From assembly GCA_029834535.1 (NCBI GenBank), contig JAQMWT010000315.1:240676-304675 (forward strand): a stretch of 64,000 bases of DNA. The letters run 5' to 3'. Each line of letters opens with the position of its first letter. The first letter of the stretch is position 1. The DNA comes from Chrysophaeum taylorii. Taxonomy: Eukaryota; Sar; Pelagophyceae; Pelagomonadales; Pelagomonadaceae. The notes beneath the pieces are model-generated. The model was not told the DNA's origin, did not search any database, and worked only from the letters and a program-made list of their open reading frames with translations. Made by a program: the position numbers and the translations under genes. Below, one piece after another: positions 52,085 to 63,246 of this stretch.

Positions 52085-52498
52085 CCATGCGCGACGTGTA
52101 CCCATACGTGATTCAAAATTATTACAGCGTCCACCGTCTGTCCCCGGGGGGGGTGAGGGATTGGTATGAAAATAAGGTCCAAGATCGCCCTGGGCGCTGC
52201 CGCCAGTGTGGCGGTAGCATGGGGGCCTCACGGACGAGTCTGCTGTGATGGTCTTCTTATGTCTAGAAGTGTCATTATTAAGGAGAGTTCTTAATTTGAG
52301 TCTATAATTTTATATACTTCTTTTGACAAGGCGAATTTGGTCGTGCTCTAGTAACTTTCACACACCGTCGAATTGGATCTTCGCGATTTTCCTGCACGTA
52401 GAGGGGCCCAAGACGCGTCGTCTGCGCACATTAAAACCACCCGTTGCCCACACACCCCGACCCCTAAATTTCGGCGCGCTTAGGTGGTTCTTAATTAG
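52085..52498 (-). repeat. Inverted copy of the 19-kb repeat (208-bp unit plus ~190-bp neighbour)
   Basis: 52321-52498 is an inverted, diverged copy of the tandem 208-bp unit at 18770-19184. 52085-52310 is an inverted copy of 19200-19385. The two parts are joined in the same order in both places, so they belong to one element of at least 400 bp. The AATTAAGAAC word lies at the inner joint and at the outer end. Confidence 0.8.
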
Positions 52499-52973
52499 GG
52501 TGTGGCAGTAACGCCCATTCCCCCACTTGCCTGCCTGCCACATGACTTCTTACCCTGGTTGTTGCCCTCGTACTGACCTTGCAATTATGGGGGGGGGGTG
52601 CCATCTTGACACCCTCATCTGCGCTTCCACTGAACCCTATGTACCAGGCATTTGTGTTGCTTTCTTGATGACTTCTTGATATTACCCTCATTTCATTGTC
52701 CGATTTCGTGATGGCGTGAGGTATTATTACGCTGAGATCGGGCGTGTGGTGGTTTCACCCGCGGTTCGGGTTGGGAGGAGGGGTTGTTGAGGCCCCCGGT
52801 CCGGCCAGGAGGGGCGGGTATCTGAGAAAACCACTACAAGGGCCGGCGCGGCAGGGCCTTTGGTTGAAAGCTAGGGTGTGGAATCGTTTGGTCTTTTTAG
52901 CTCGTGCGTCATCGGATGGAAAAGATACCAAATCCTGGAGCGCAGCCGAATTCATTAAAGCTGTGCCAGCACC
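52499..52973. other. Intergenic, no gene seen
   Basis: This is the upstream flank of the small repeat-protein gene. It is GC-rich with a G-run near 52592 and no convincing frame or motif. Confidence 0.5.
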
Positions 52974-53501
52974 ATGGCTGACGAGCGGAAGACGCTTGAG
53001 GCGAGCATCTCGCCGAACCTTCGCGCGTACGTCGACTCGAAGCACGAGGAAGACGCCAAGACCGACTGGGTCGCACCAGAATTCGCAGGATTGGCGAACT
53101 CAAAGGCAGCGGTTGGAAACGCGGAGGGAAAGGAGCACGAAACGAAGGACTCAAAGGACGACCCGAAGGCGATTCTCGCCGATCTCGAGGGTGGCGTCGC
53201 CCCTAACCTAAAGGAGTTCCTGGAGAAAGGCAAGTTCACGAATGAATCCAAGGGCGAGCCTACGACAACAACGTGGCGTCCGCCGGCATTTTCCGGGGTC
53301 GGCAATTCCGAGCGCATCTTTGATAGCAGCAACGATGGAAAGAACGTCCTCGCCGACCTCGAAGGAGGCGTCGCCCCCAACCTCAAGGAGTTCCTCGAAA
53401 CTGGGAAAATGGGAAACGAGTGGAAGAGCGAGGCACCACCTAGCACGACGTGGAAGCCCCCCGTTATTTCCGGGATATCCAACTCGGTGCGAATTTTTTG
53501 A
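52974..53501 (+). CDS. Small protein with three ~55-residue internal repeats, unknown function
   Basis: Single exon, 175 residues from the ATG at 52974 (MADERKTLEASISPNLRAYV). The unit pattern is (A/S)xLEGGVAPNLKEFLExGK, then a Lys/Glu-rich linker, a TTWxPPxFSG turn, then (G/S)NSxRIF. Copy 1 is diverged (about residues 8-48). Copies 2 and 3 (about 66-118 and 119-175) are very similar. No signal peptide or membrane segment is present. I do not recognise the family; it is likely soluble and partly disordered, with short repeated helices. A stop follows the last ISNSVRIF, so the protein ends exactly at a repeat boundary. Confidence 0.6.
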   Translation: MADERKTLEASISPNLRAYVDSKHEEDAKTDWVAPEFAGLANSKAAVGNAEGKEHETKDSKDDPKAILADLEGGVAPNLKEFLEKGKFTNESKGEPTTTTWRPPAFSGVGNSERIFDSSNDGKNVLADLEGGVAPNLKEFLETGKMGNEWKSEAPPSTTWKPPVISGISNSVRIF

Positions 53502-54362
53502 AGCATTTTTCGACGGAGAAGAGAAGACATAACGCCGAACTACAGCAAGCTAAGGCGTTGTTACAGGAAACAGGTCCGACATAAATTAGCAACCTGTCCG
53601 TCTCCCGAGAAGCTCGGGCGGTTCTGTCAGGGGCTCGAGCGTGGTAGATAGAATGAGGTTGATGTCACGGCCGACGGCCTGGAGGATACCGGTCGCCGCA
53701 TTTCACCGTGAACATCGATCTTCCGTAACGACACATCCGCGAAGGAGAGCAACCAATACTACAACGAGCACATGGATCCGCCCCATTCAGGAATTCAACA
53801 AGATCGACGAAGTCGTCGTCGAGCGCGAATATTCTGATGAAGAGGCTGGAGAGATTTGACCCTCTCCGGGTACATGGTGGAGACTGCGTGCAGTCTTAGG
53901 CGTGTACAGACCATTCCGCTTGTCACTTGCTACTACACAAGGTAGGGATCTAAGCCCTAACTCCTTAAGGACATTAGGTCCCATAGAAGCGTTTACACTG
54001 ACAACGAGGAACGAAGTCTCTGTTAATTAAACAGAAAACCCCGTACCTGACGGTACGCACCTGGAGGCCTACTCCATGTTGGAAAAGAGCTTCAGATTGG
54101 GTTCTTCATAATCTGAGATAAAAGGGCGGAAGGGGTAAGGAAGGAAGGAGGGAGGGAAAGCCGTATTACGGAGAGAAAACCCTCTTGTAGAGATAGGTGT
54201 GTGAAATGTTCCAGTGTCGCAAACAATAATAGTGTAGCTCTCTGGACCCCCTCAACGTGTGAAAACGGTTTATGCATTTCAGACGTTCTTGAGGCGGAAC
54301 TTGTGCAACATACATGAGAACAGTGAACAATGGAACAAACAACAACAGAACAGGACAAATTT
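53502..54362. other. Non-coding 3' side of the Copia element, possible LTR
   Basis: From about 53860 the sequence loses host-like GC richness and has no frame until the Copia ORFs begin at 54364. In element orientation this is where the 3' LTR should lie. Its partner is beyond the window, so ends cannot be set. A purine-rich tract lies at 54117-54165. 53640-53860 has a short open frame without family features. Confidence 0.35.
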
Positions 54363-54544
54363 ATTATGACGTCGAGCGTGTTGTGATGTTGCGCAAAGAA
54401 GCAGTTTCGGTATCCACAACATCAGATGTGTGGTCCAATTCATCCTCGCTATTATCGTCCAGTTCGTTTAACTCTGGAGAAGACGTATTATGATCATCGG
54501 AGGATAGGTCGTTAGCAGTGTTGGTATTATGCGTAGTCATTGCA

Positions 54545-56377
54545 TCACTCAAGGTGACTGACCAAGGGTGATATAACAGACGAAAGGAAGGACATAGCAG
54601 CATCTGGTGTAAAAGCGTGTAGATCCAATGCAGGAATAACACGATCATGTGCATCAGACATAGCTGTGTGGAGGTTATGAGCTGCTGCGTCGACTGAAAC
54701 TCGCTGTGCCTCATTATACGTATCTGGAGGAAGCTGTCCAATGGACGAGATAAGCGACCGAGAAATGATATGGACAAATACAGCAGAGGACGGGATTATG
54801 GTGTCCTGATGCATTTGAAGACTTGACAAGATGTTGTCTAACAAAGATACATGCTTGATGTTCTCGGTCACTTGAGTATTTAGCGTTTCGTAGGCCTCTT
54901 GCATCTGTGTGAGAGAGGTTAGTGCAAGCGATAGTTGATGTTCTCGTGCTATCAATTGCTGTTCGGTGTTAGTGAGACGTAGAGATAAAGACTGAATCTC
55001 TTCTTTTAATTGGTGTAAGGATTCAGCCATATTGTCGTTAGTTTTATCTGGCGTGGGCTCAACAGGTGGATTATCGATCGGCGCTGGTGACACATCTTCA
55101 GCAGGGGTTTTATTAAAGGTATCAATGATATGGGATGGGTAGCCAACTTGGATTAACACGTTTTTGAATGCAAATTGTTGATCAGGTGGAAGTTGGCGAA
55201 AGTACTGCAACATTGGCGGTACCGTCTCGGAAGAAGTTGCATCCAGTTGATGAGAAACATCGTTAACAAAGCGTTCGATGAGCACGTTAAGTAACTCCTC
55301 AGGATTGGTAACTACACAGGTCTTATATTCAGCGGATTGTAACAAAGACCAAGCTGCTACAAGAATTTCAAGATTTACACTCGAAATGAAGGGCGACTGA
55401 AGTAAGAGCATGGCGTTAGCGTCAGGGTTGACAATGATTTTAGAGGCATCAACGTTAAGGGATGTTGCAGCCTGCATGATTGCCTCTTTGAGCAGCTTAT
55501 TAATAGCAATGGACTTTCCAAGGCGGAGGATTATAGCTCTTGTGTGGGCAGCTGGATCATTAAAACAAGAGAGTTGGAAGGGTTGCTGACTGTTGCGAAT
55601 TAAAGCTATCCCATGATTCGACAAGTTGCACATCACACAAATCAACAAAAAGAAAGGGCGCGGTACATCAAAGCAGTGCGATGCATGTTGCTCAGACGCG
55701 AGATGATCCTCAATAATTTGGCGAATTCTGTCAGTTTTAAGTTCATCTTCAGTACAGATGATGAGCACGAGGGGTGTGCCTGGCATCTCGGTTTTATTGT
55801 AGAACTTTGTACTCGTCACATGTACTTTGACAACCCCTTTAATGGGTGGAAAGCGGTGAAATCGAATGCCTTCATTAGGAGATATAGCGGGGGCGTTCCG
55901 AATGCGCTTTGCTTTGACGCAGAGCAGTGAGCTAAGATATTGGATATCATCCACAAAGTCTGTCTGTTGTGCTTCGGTAAGCAGCTGCTGAACAGACTTA
56001 AGCCAACACTGAGGATTATTATGTTGGGGGATGAGGAAATTCGGCGGGGATGCACCAAGGTTGGATATATTCCCTGACATCATCGCAAGTGCGTCAAATT
56101 TGCAATGTTTAAGCAGGAAATACTCAGACTTTGATGGTTGCGATTTAGATGGTTGTTGGACAGTTGTCTTGGGTGCCTTAGGCGTAACGGGCGTAGATTG
56201 ATGTCCTTTAGCCACCGACAAATAGGTTTGATGCTCCCGATTAGGGGAACTAGTCGGTGCAACGCTTGGAGTTAGAGCATTAAAAGGTGGGGATAGTGAC
56301 AGTGCACCACCACGACCACGGTTCAGGGTAGAGTGGCGTCGGCTCGCAGCATCTTTGTTTTTAGTGGGATTCATCAT
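54545..56377 (-). CDS. Extra ORF downstream of Copia pol, coiled-coil, unknown
   Basis: An intact 610-residue frame from the ATG at 56377 (MMNPTKNKD); the frame is open from 56416. It starts about 75 bp after the RNase H stop, in the same direction. The N-terminal 90 residues are basic and Ser/Pro-rich. The middle is globular (LIPQHNNPQCWLKSVQQLL, GTPLVLIICTEDELKTDR). About 440-530 form a coiled coil (HQLKEEIQSLSLRLTNTEQQ). The C-terminus is helical. There is no signal peptide, zinc knuckle or clear membrane segment, so it is neither a normal gag nor an obvious envelope-type protein. It is the only long uninterrupted frame of the element. Confidence 0.6.
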   Translation of the reverse strand: MMNPTKNKDAASRRHSTLNRGRGGALSLSPPFNALTPSVAPTSSPNREHQTYLSVAKGHQSTPVTPKAPKTTVQQPSKSQPSKSEYFLLKHCKFDALAMMSGNISNLGASPPNFLIPQHNNPQCWLKSVQQLLTEAQQTDFVDDIQYLSSLLCVKAKRIRNAPAISPNEGIRFHRFPPIKGVVKVHVTSTKFYNKTEMPGTPLVLIICTEDELKTDRIRQIIEDHLASEQHASHCFDVPRPFFLLICVMCNLSNHGIALIRNSQQPFQLSCFNDPAAHTRAIILRLGKSIAINKLLKEAIMQAATSLNVDASKIIVNPDANAMLLLQSPFISSVNLEILVAAWSLLQSAEYKTCVVTNPEELLNVLIERFVNDVSHQLDATSSETVPPMLQYFRQLPPDQQFAFKNVLIQVGYPSHIIDTFNKTPAEDVSPAPIDNPPVEPTPDKTNDNMAESLHQLKEEIQSLSLRLTNTEQQLIAREHQLSLALTSLTQMQEAYETLNTQVTENIKHVSLLDNILSSLQMHQDTIIPSSAVFVHIISRSLISSIGQLPPDTYNEAQRVSVDAAAHNLHTAMSDAHDRVIPALDLHAFTPDAAMSFLSSVISPLVSHLE

Positions 56378-56490
56378 GAGAGGGATCTCCACATCACATC
56401 TGTTATTGCATTTCACATTTTAGCGAGCCAGTATTCCTTTACACAGCAGGGTTAGTTCAAAGTCATTTCGGACATAATGGAGGGTAATGA

Positions 56491-57393
56491 TTAACCATCT
56501 TGTGGAACTATGGGTTGTTGTAAGCCGAGTAACGTGCGAAATCTGCTGAAGAGTGGAGCTCCAAAGGGTTTGGTAAATCCATCGGCGATATTATGGGTAC
56601 CGGAAACATGATGTAGGCGTATTCGTTTTAACTGTACGAAGTCGCGTATACGGGACCAGCGTGTGCTGATAGCTTTAGCCTTAGTCGCGCTGTCGCGGTT
56701 ATTTGATAGATGAATAGCAGAGGCCGAATCTCCAAGTATAGGACTGTTACGTATGAACGACATGTCCGATGGGAAGGGATTGTCGTGAGCATCATAATCT
56801 AGTAGCAGGTCTTTCCCTGAAGGTTGGCGGAGATAGAAGTGAGGATTTATAACGAATGCCATTTCTGTTAACAATTTGCGCAACCAGACCACATCATCGG
56901 CGCACATATTAAGGGCGATAAGTTCACTCTCATGCGTAGAAGTAGCTGTAATAGGCTGCAACTTAGACTTCCAAGTGATGAGAGAACCAAACAAAAAAAT
57001 AGCGTAACCGGTTGTAGATTTGCGGTCGTGTTCATAAGAGGGTGCATTATCGGCATCGACGAACGCGACCAGTGGATCAAAATTACCTGAATTAACTTGT
57101 TCTTTAGTGTAATCCAGCATGGTGGCCATGTCAGTGCGATTACCGATAAGAAGTCGAAGATGGTCCATTAGAGCGGAAGAACCAGAGTAGTACCAGGGGC
57201 GAAGATTACGATTTTCGGGCTTGCGCAAATAGCGGAGCGTCCCTGTTAGTACTTGAACATGTAGAAATGCTGGATTATGCATTCCTCGAGAGCAACGACT
57301 AAGACTTTGTGATAAATCGGGGCGACAGGCCAATTGGACAAACGTGAGCTTGCCGAGTAGAGAAGGTATGAAGGATGAACTTGTCCATATCAT
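56491..57393 (-). pseudogene. Copia RNase H region
   Basis: Contains LVAFVDADNA, DRKSTTGYAIFLFGSLITWK, ATSTHESELIALNMCADD and HHVSGTHNIADGFTKPFG, the Asp/Glu blocks and end motif of Copia RNase H. It lies one base out of frame with the reverse transcriptase ORF, overlapping it at 57299-57393. It would normally be the end of a single pol polyprotein. Confidence 0.85.
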
Positions 57394-58759
57394 AAGGTGG
57401 CTCTCCAGTTTTATACGTGGTTGATGGTGACATCGGTGTGGAAGTGGGACGTAACTGCATTAAAATGGGGTACTCTTCGAACAATGCATCAAGTTTAGCC
57501 TGACAGTCCAGTGATATAGAACCATCAGTTGTACGCGTTATGCGCATGCCTAGGAGAGTATGGACTTCCTCGAAGGTGTCGACTGAGTATTCCTTTTTCA
57601 GGGCTTGCTGGAACTCACGACGTAGAGTTTCCGAAGTGCAAGTAATGACGACGTCGTCTACTGAGAGCGTGCAAACTAGAAATGTAGCGTCAGCTTGGAC
57701 TTTAGCGTAAATGCATGTGTCTGTTCGAAATCGTGTATAGCCTAATGAATCAGAGAAGCCGTTTATGGTTTGATTCCAAAGAGCAGGGCTCTGACGTAAT
57801 CCATAGAGAGATTTAAGTAGCTTTGGGAGACGACGGCCTTGGTATTTAGTATCTTCGGGATCGAGAAGGTAAATGCCTTGTGGCAGTTTGACATAGACAT
57901 GGGAATCGATGGGAGCTTGAACAAAAGCGTTAGGGACGTCGACATGGTAGACGGGAAGTCGCAGATGAGCTGCTAGCGCCAGAACACAACGGATGCCGGT
58001 AAGCTGTGCCATAGGGCTGAATGTGTTGAAAAAATCGGTGCCCAGAGAGGCTAAGAATCCTCGTAGGACCAGGCGTGCTTTATGTTTAATGTACTGACCA
58101 GCAGCGTTGGTTTTTATACGTAGGACGAGACGGGTGTCAATAGGCTTTGAGTTGACCATTGGCAGCGCTAGTTTAAAGCAGCCAAACTTAACAATGTCAA
58201 AAATCTCTTTGGAGATGGCAGCAACATAAGCTTTGCGATCAGCGTCTGAGAGACCTTTGAGGCAGTTCAACTCATATTCATCAATTTTGATATCTTTGGC
58301 TTGAATCTTGTATTCGTCCGAACCAACCGTGCTGGGGTCATGAGTCGTCGTCAGATGAGTAATTGCGTAAGAAGCGACATTATCGTGCAGATGAGCGTGA
58401 TCGGGATCTTCGATGAGTTGAACGACTAGTAGAGGAGCATCACCAAGATGGGCTTCAATGTAATGCGATTGCACGGTGATGTAGTCTTCGATGGCGGAGA
58501 GATGAGGCTCGGAAGCACCATAAGAAGCGTCATTATGATCCAAAATGGAGTGGGGCGCGAACAAAGCATAAACATATTGAGCGGGTGGAACTTGAAAGGC
58601 GTGAGCATGTTCAGAAATTAAATGAACGAGAGCTTGAGGAAGGTGAACGTCTGCAAGGTTGACGTCGTCGCAGAAGTGAACATGGGGAGCATCAGGCGAT
58701 GGGTGGCTATGGCTCCTATGACACATAACTGAAGAGGACTGTGAAATCGCTTGGTGCAC
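57299..58759 (-). pseudogene. Copia reverse transcriptase (RVT_2)
   Basis: Motifs in order: RLVLRIKTNAAGQYIKHKAR, HVDVPNAFVQAPI (first catalytic Asp), LYGLRQSPALWNQTINGF and VCTLSVDDVVITC (VDD box). Catalytic residues are intact. The frame then shifts by one base before RNase H near 57.35 kb, and differs from the integrase frame upstream. Confidence 0.88.
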
Positions 58760-58887
58760 ATGGTGATGAAGTGATGGTGTAAATTCCCCCTCTGGAGGTT
58801 TAGCCGTCCAGTGGGTGCCATGAGCAAGATGAAGGGAGTGGAGGGTGGGGTCGCAGAATGTTATGTACTGCTTGGAGAGGTCATACT

Positions 58888-60231
58888 TTATGTCGGCAAG
58901 CGTACCACCGGCTGGTTTATAAGCGGCAACAGTAGGCGAGGCAATTCGAGTGAGAACATCCTTGAGATTGGTTTTGCGACGAGGTTAAGGGTGATGAGGA
59001 CCACGGGTGAGACGGAGGACATCCTGGGAATAGAGAGACCGATAAGATGGTAAAAGTGGCAAAGTGTTGGAAGACACTTCAGATGTAGGTGTGGTGGCGG
59101 AAGTAGCGGGTGCAGAAGCGGGTGCAGAAGCAGCGGGAGCACATGCGGGAACGGGAGAGGGAGCATGGAGAGGAGAAGAAGGAGTCCCCCTCTCGTGGTC
59201 AGTGTCGGTAGGCATAGCATTCCCCCTCTGCGCCGCATCATTGGGGTGCTGTGAACAGAGAAGGGAATGTCGGGTGAAGGTGCGGGAGGTGGATGCTGTT
59301 CATAATCAGGAGGAGATTTAGAAATAAGATGAGGAAAAGTCAGTTTAGAGGAAACACGGACTTGACCGTTTTCAGGATTAAGGACAACATCGGCTAAATG
59401 ATTAACATGGGGTGTTATTAAAGGGTTGATAACGTTAGCACCACATAAGTAGATGTAGGGGCGACATCGGGGTTCATATTTATGAAATTCGTTAGGTTCC
59501 AAATGCAGATAACAAACAGAACCGAAAGGTTTGAGGTAGTCTTGTTGGGGAACATTACATTGGTCTAACAAAACTTGTTGGGGGCTTAGGACTTTATTGT
59601 AAATACGTTCAAGGGAAACGTTAGGGAGGAGATTATACGATTGGATGGCGAGTATAACAGCCCACGGGTAGTGTGGTGCCGGATCTGTTAGGGGGTGACC
59701 TTTATAGGATACATTAAGCATATGCCGGAGTCGTGTAGACGCGGCAGTGGCTATGTGACCAACAGCGGCTTCTACTTCGTGATTAAAGGCATGTAAGTAA
59801 GGGGGGAACGCGGACATGTTAATATCATGTTCCACACGGAAGGGGGTTGTAACATGCTGAGATAAATAGGGTTTAAAGGAATCACAATAGATTTGTTTTA
59901 GTTGTACATGAACATAAGTAGAACAAAAATTGCGGACAAACTCAAGGGCGTTACAAAATTCGCTGGAGTTAGTGCTACGACAAAAGTACACTAACAAAAA
60001 TTTAGAAATGAGACACTTAAAAACAATGATATGTCGAAAGGATCCCCATTCCGAGAGAACGGATACGTAACCACCGTCACATGCCCAGGTTTCACCAGGT
60101 TGAAAATTTTGTTCGAATGATGGTTGCTTGGTAAGGTGATGTGGATGAGGAAAACGTTTTTTTGCGAATCGTACAATCCACACAGAACTTACGGTAGGGT
60201 ACGTCAGATTGGTGGTGTCCAGGACTGGCAA
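58888..60231 (-). pseudogene. Copia integrase
   Basis: The core D-D-E is visible: ETWACDGGYVSV (D), QIYCDSFKPYLSQH (D), FNHEVEAAVGHIATAAST (E). KPFGSVCYLHLEPNEFHKYE is the usual GKR-like end region of Copia integrases. The last ~100 residues are a degenerate Leu/Pro stretch. Its true start lies upstream in the 60092-61996 frame, separated by a one-base shift in a T7 run (A7 in element sense) near 60155. Confidence 0.85.
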
Positions 60232-61996
60232 TAACCTGAACAGCTTTTATAGCTTGAGAATCACTAGAATGGTGGATGTTGTGAAAATTGGTAGCTCGTT
60301 GTTGCGCATCTCGAAATGCGAGGGTGCCCCTGGCATGAACTTTCTTATCGAAGGGCGCATGCTTCTCATGGAGCTGTCTTGGAGTTATAAGAGGAATTTG
60401 TCTTTCTTTAGTAGGAGATGATATATCTGTGGATGAGGTGTTAGAGAGGAAGACATGAGCTACTGAATTGATATGAAAAGATGGAAGTTCGTGGTTAGAA
60501 GCAAGATTATCACAACATGAGAGTTTCTTATTGGAGATGTAGAACATTGTAATGGAACTCTGGTGTAATATTAAGGATGTATCTGTTGGGAATATATTGG
60601 TGAAGAAGGTTGACCTATAGTTTTTGGTTAGAGAAGCATGATCAGGGTCAAATGATGGTGATACCGTTAATTTACGCAAGTCATAGACAAGTTGACACAA
60701 ATGTTTATAAACTATATGATATGTTCCAGCCAGAATAGCATTAGCGATTATGTCACAGCATAGGTCCGGGGACAAAGACAAAAGGAAGTTGATTTGGTAC
60801 GCTGTGAAGTTATTGGCGCGTGCCGATTCATGAGTTGAGTAGTGTCGAATGCGATCGAGTCGTGGATCGTACACGAGCATACTAGAAAATCCACGAATGG
60901 TAGGAGTGGGAGTGTATATAGAATGAACTTTGGCACCCATCTTCCTATCGCTTGATGTAATAAAGCCCAGGTATCTGCTTTGGGACAGATGCATGTCACT
61001 TAAAGCAAACACTTTATCGATAAATTCGAGACGATTTTCCTGAGGGTAGAAGACAAAAGAATCGTGAAATACAGGAGAAGTGTAGGGAATCAGTGCTTGT
61101 ACTAGACGACGCGTGTCTTGATTTTCATTATTTTGATGGTATGCTTGGCAAAGCCAAAGAAAACCAGTAACAGGTTCGAGAGAAGCAGTCTCATCGATTC
61201 CGGCATCATGTGCTAGGAAGCTATAGGTTTCGCCAAAAGCATTTATATGTGCCTGGTATTTAGAAGAGGAGTTAGAAACTGTTATGTCTCCGCCTGTATG
61301 TCTTCCACCGGCGATGTAAATGATGGAGGGAGTAGAGGATTTATTTAAGAATAACCTGTGAGATGGTTGGTTAGATTCGATAGTTGTGATACGAAAGGAC
61401 ACAGGTAATGTGATAGATTTAGGGAATAAACGTCCCATAATATTATAGAGGAGCACGAAAGCTTTGAGTTCAATAGGAGATCTCATGCAAGCAAGTGGTT
61501 TTCTTGAATTAGTCAAGAATCCCAGGCGAAAGTTAGAAATGCCCTCCATTTCATCTTGACTGGGATGTTCGACTGTTCTGTTAGAGTGCAGACGAAGGAA
61601 CAGCATGGTTAAGGTTTCAAGCTCAGTCACAGTTAAGCGCACGGATCCTGTACGACTGAAAATATTGTAGGTTTTAGGTGTAGACACGAATGGTATGTCA
61701 GGAAAGACCTGCGTCCAAGGTTCGTCGACTATTAACTTGCGACTGATGGAGTTAGCGTGGTCTGCAATGTCCAGAAAGGAAGTGACTCGTTTATTAGGCC
61801 ATGAAAGCAGATCAAGAGGGCCGGTGTTATATTTGCGTGCGACGAGGATCCATCTTTCTCTGGCTTGATAATCTCCACATAGATAGCATGGAAATCGGTC
61901 ACATATATCCACCGTATAGTGCATCGTTGAGAAGATGAGATTAGCAACTCGTATATGATCTTCATACGATGCGGAGTGTGGTGGTGTCATTTCCAT
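60092..61996 (-). pseudogene. Copia linker and zinc-binding pre-integrase region
   Basis: The end of the frame has LHEKHAPFDKKVHARG, then NFHNIHH and FCVDCTIRKK, giving the His-His-Cys-Cys pattern of the GAG-pre-integrase domain. The 500 residues before it, between protease and integrase, are much longer than in typical Copia elements and have no known domain (words IIYIAGGRHTGGDITVSNSS and DLCCDIIANAILAGTYHIVY). Confidence 0.7.
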
Positions 61997-62189
61997 GAAA
62001 AGAAGAACAAAGCGGCTTTAAAAGCTCAGTACACTTAGAGCACTTGGAACCAGGAATCATCCATATCGCGCTCGAAGGTGGAAATGGATCTCCCATTGAT
62101 TATGTTGCGATTTGTGCATGGTGATGTCAATTCCACTATGTCAGTGTAATATCGTGCACGTTCAACGTCCGATGCTCGATGGAGATATG

Positions 62190-63212
62190 TCAAAAACTTA
62201 GGTAGGGATGGGAAAACTTCGATGGAATTACCAAACGTCTTCGTAGCATGTGCGTGATATTGTCGTCGCTCTCAACAAGAACTTTAACGTTGATGTTGAT
62301 TTGCAAGTCATTAGAAGCGCAAGCCAAGAATGCAGGAGTGGACATCCCAGAGCAAAGTAGAGTTACTGTAGGTATTCGTGGGCTAGGAGATGAAGTTACT
62401 GTATGGAGCAAACGTGTGGTAACCTTGCGTCATACGGGAGGTGGGAAATGCTTGCGTATGTAAGGCAGCTGCGAATGCATTGACTCCAGGATGGTTTTAA
62501 GCCATGGGACGTAAATTACGCGTTCCATGAGGGTGGAATATAGTTTAAGCATTTCGCGTTGTTCGTTAAAAGCACATAGTCTGAACTGTAGTGAGCGAAG
62601 TTCCATTTTACGCGCTTTTGCTTGTTGTAGCGAGTAAATTGGTAGAGTTGGTAACAGGTTACTGAGTCTAAACAAAGTAATCTTAACATTATCGTCAATT
62701 TTACTCTGGATAGATGATTGTCCTTTAAATTCAACTCCATAAAGATGTATACCAAGTTTATCTTCTCCCCATTGAGTCATACTGATGATGTGCAGATCGG
62801 GATCGTTATGGTCGTTTTGCTTGGGTAGAAAAAGCGCAACGTCTAGCTTTACATATCCCACATTTGGATGCTTTGGGAGAGCGGGAATGACGGTCCTTAT
62901 AATCATAGCATGTGTGATTCTCTGCGTATCCGTAGCAGTCTGGATAGCAGGTGATAAGGACTCGGGTAGCTTTACGATGTGGATAGGATCAGCATAACGT
63001 TTAAAGTTAATTACATGTTGAGAAGCACATGTGTCAGCATATCCTGGCGTAGTCATTAGCGGCAAATTGTACTCGTTGTACAGTTTAGCATTGTTGCATA
63101 ACAGGCATGTGTGTGAGCTTTGACCAAACACGTACTGTGTCATGAAACTTTGCGTTTGTTCGGAAGGCACAACGACGAGTGTAAAACCAGTATTTAATTT
63201 TGGTAGCAACAC
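62190..63212 (-). pseudogene. Copia protease-like region
   Basis: HTCLLCNNAKLYNEYNLPLM is followed by GYADTCASQHV, which sits where Copia proteases have D(S/T)GA; the Gly is Cys here. An in-frame stop near 62420 breaks the frame before ILVVESDDNITH-type sequence on the 62190-62411 side. The protease assignment rests on position and this single motif. Confidence 0.55.
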
Positions 63213-63246
63213 AGGGGATCTGTGCCATCTTCATTATCTTCATTGG

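Noticed and set aside
53641-53859. Short plus-strand frame before the Copia element
   Set aside because: No domain or repeat similarity to the preceding small protein; too short to support.
60150-60165. A7 run in Copia pol as a programmed minus-one frameshift site
   Set aside because: The register of the run does not fit a slippery heptamer in the pre-integrase frame, and the shift needed is plus one; a homopolymer indel explains it better.
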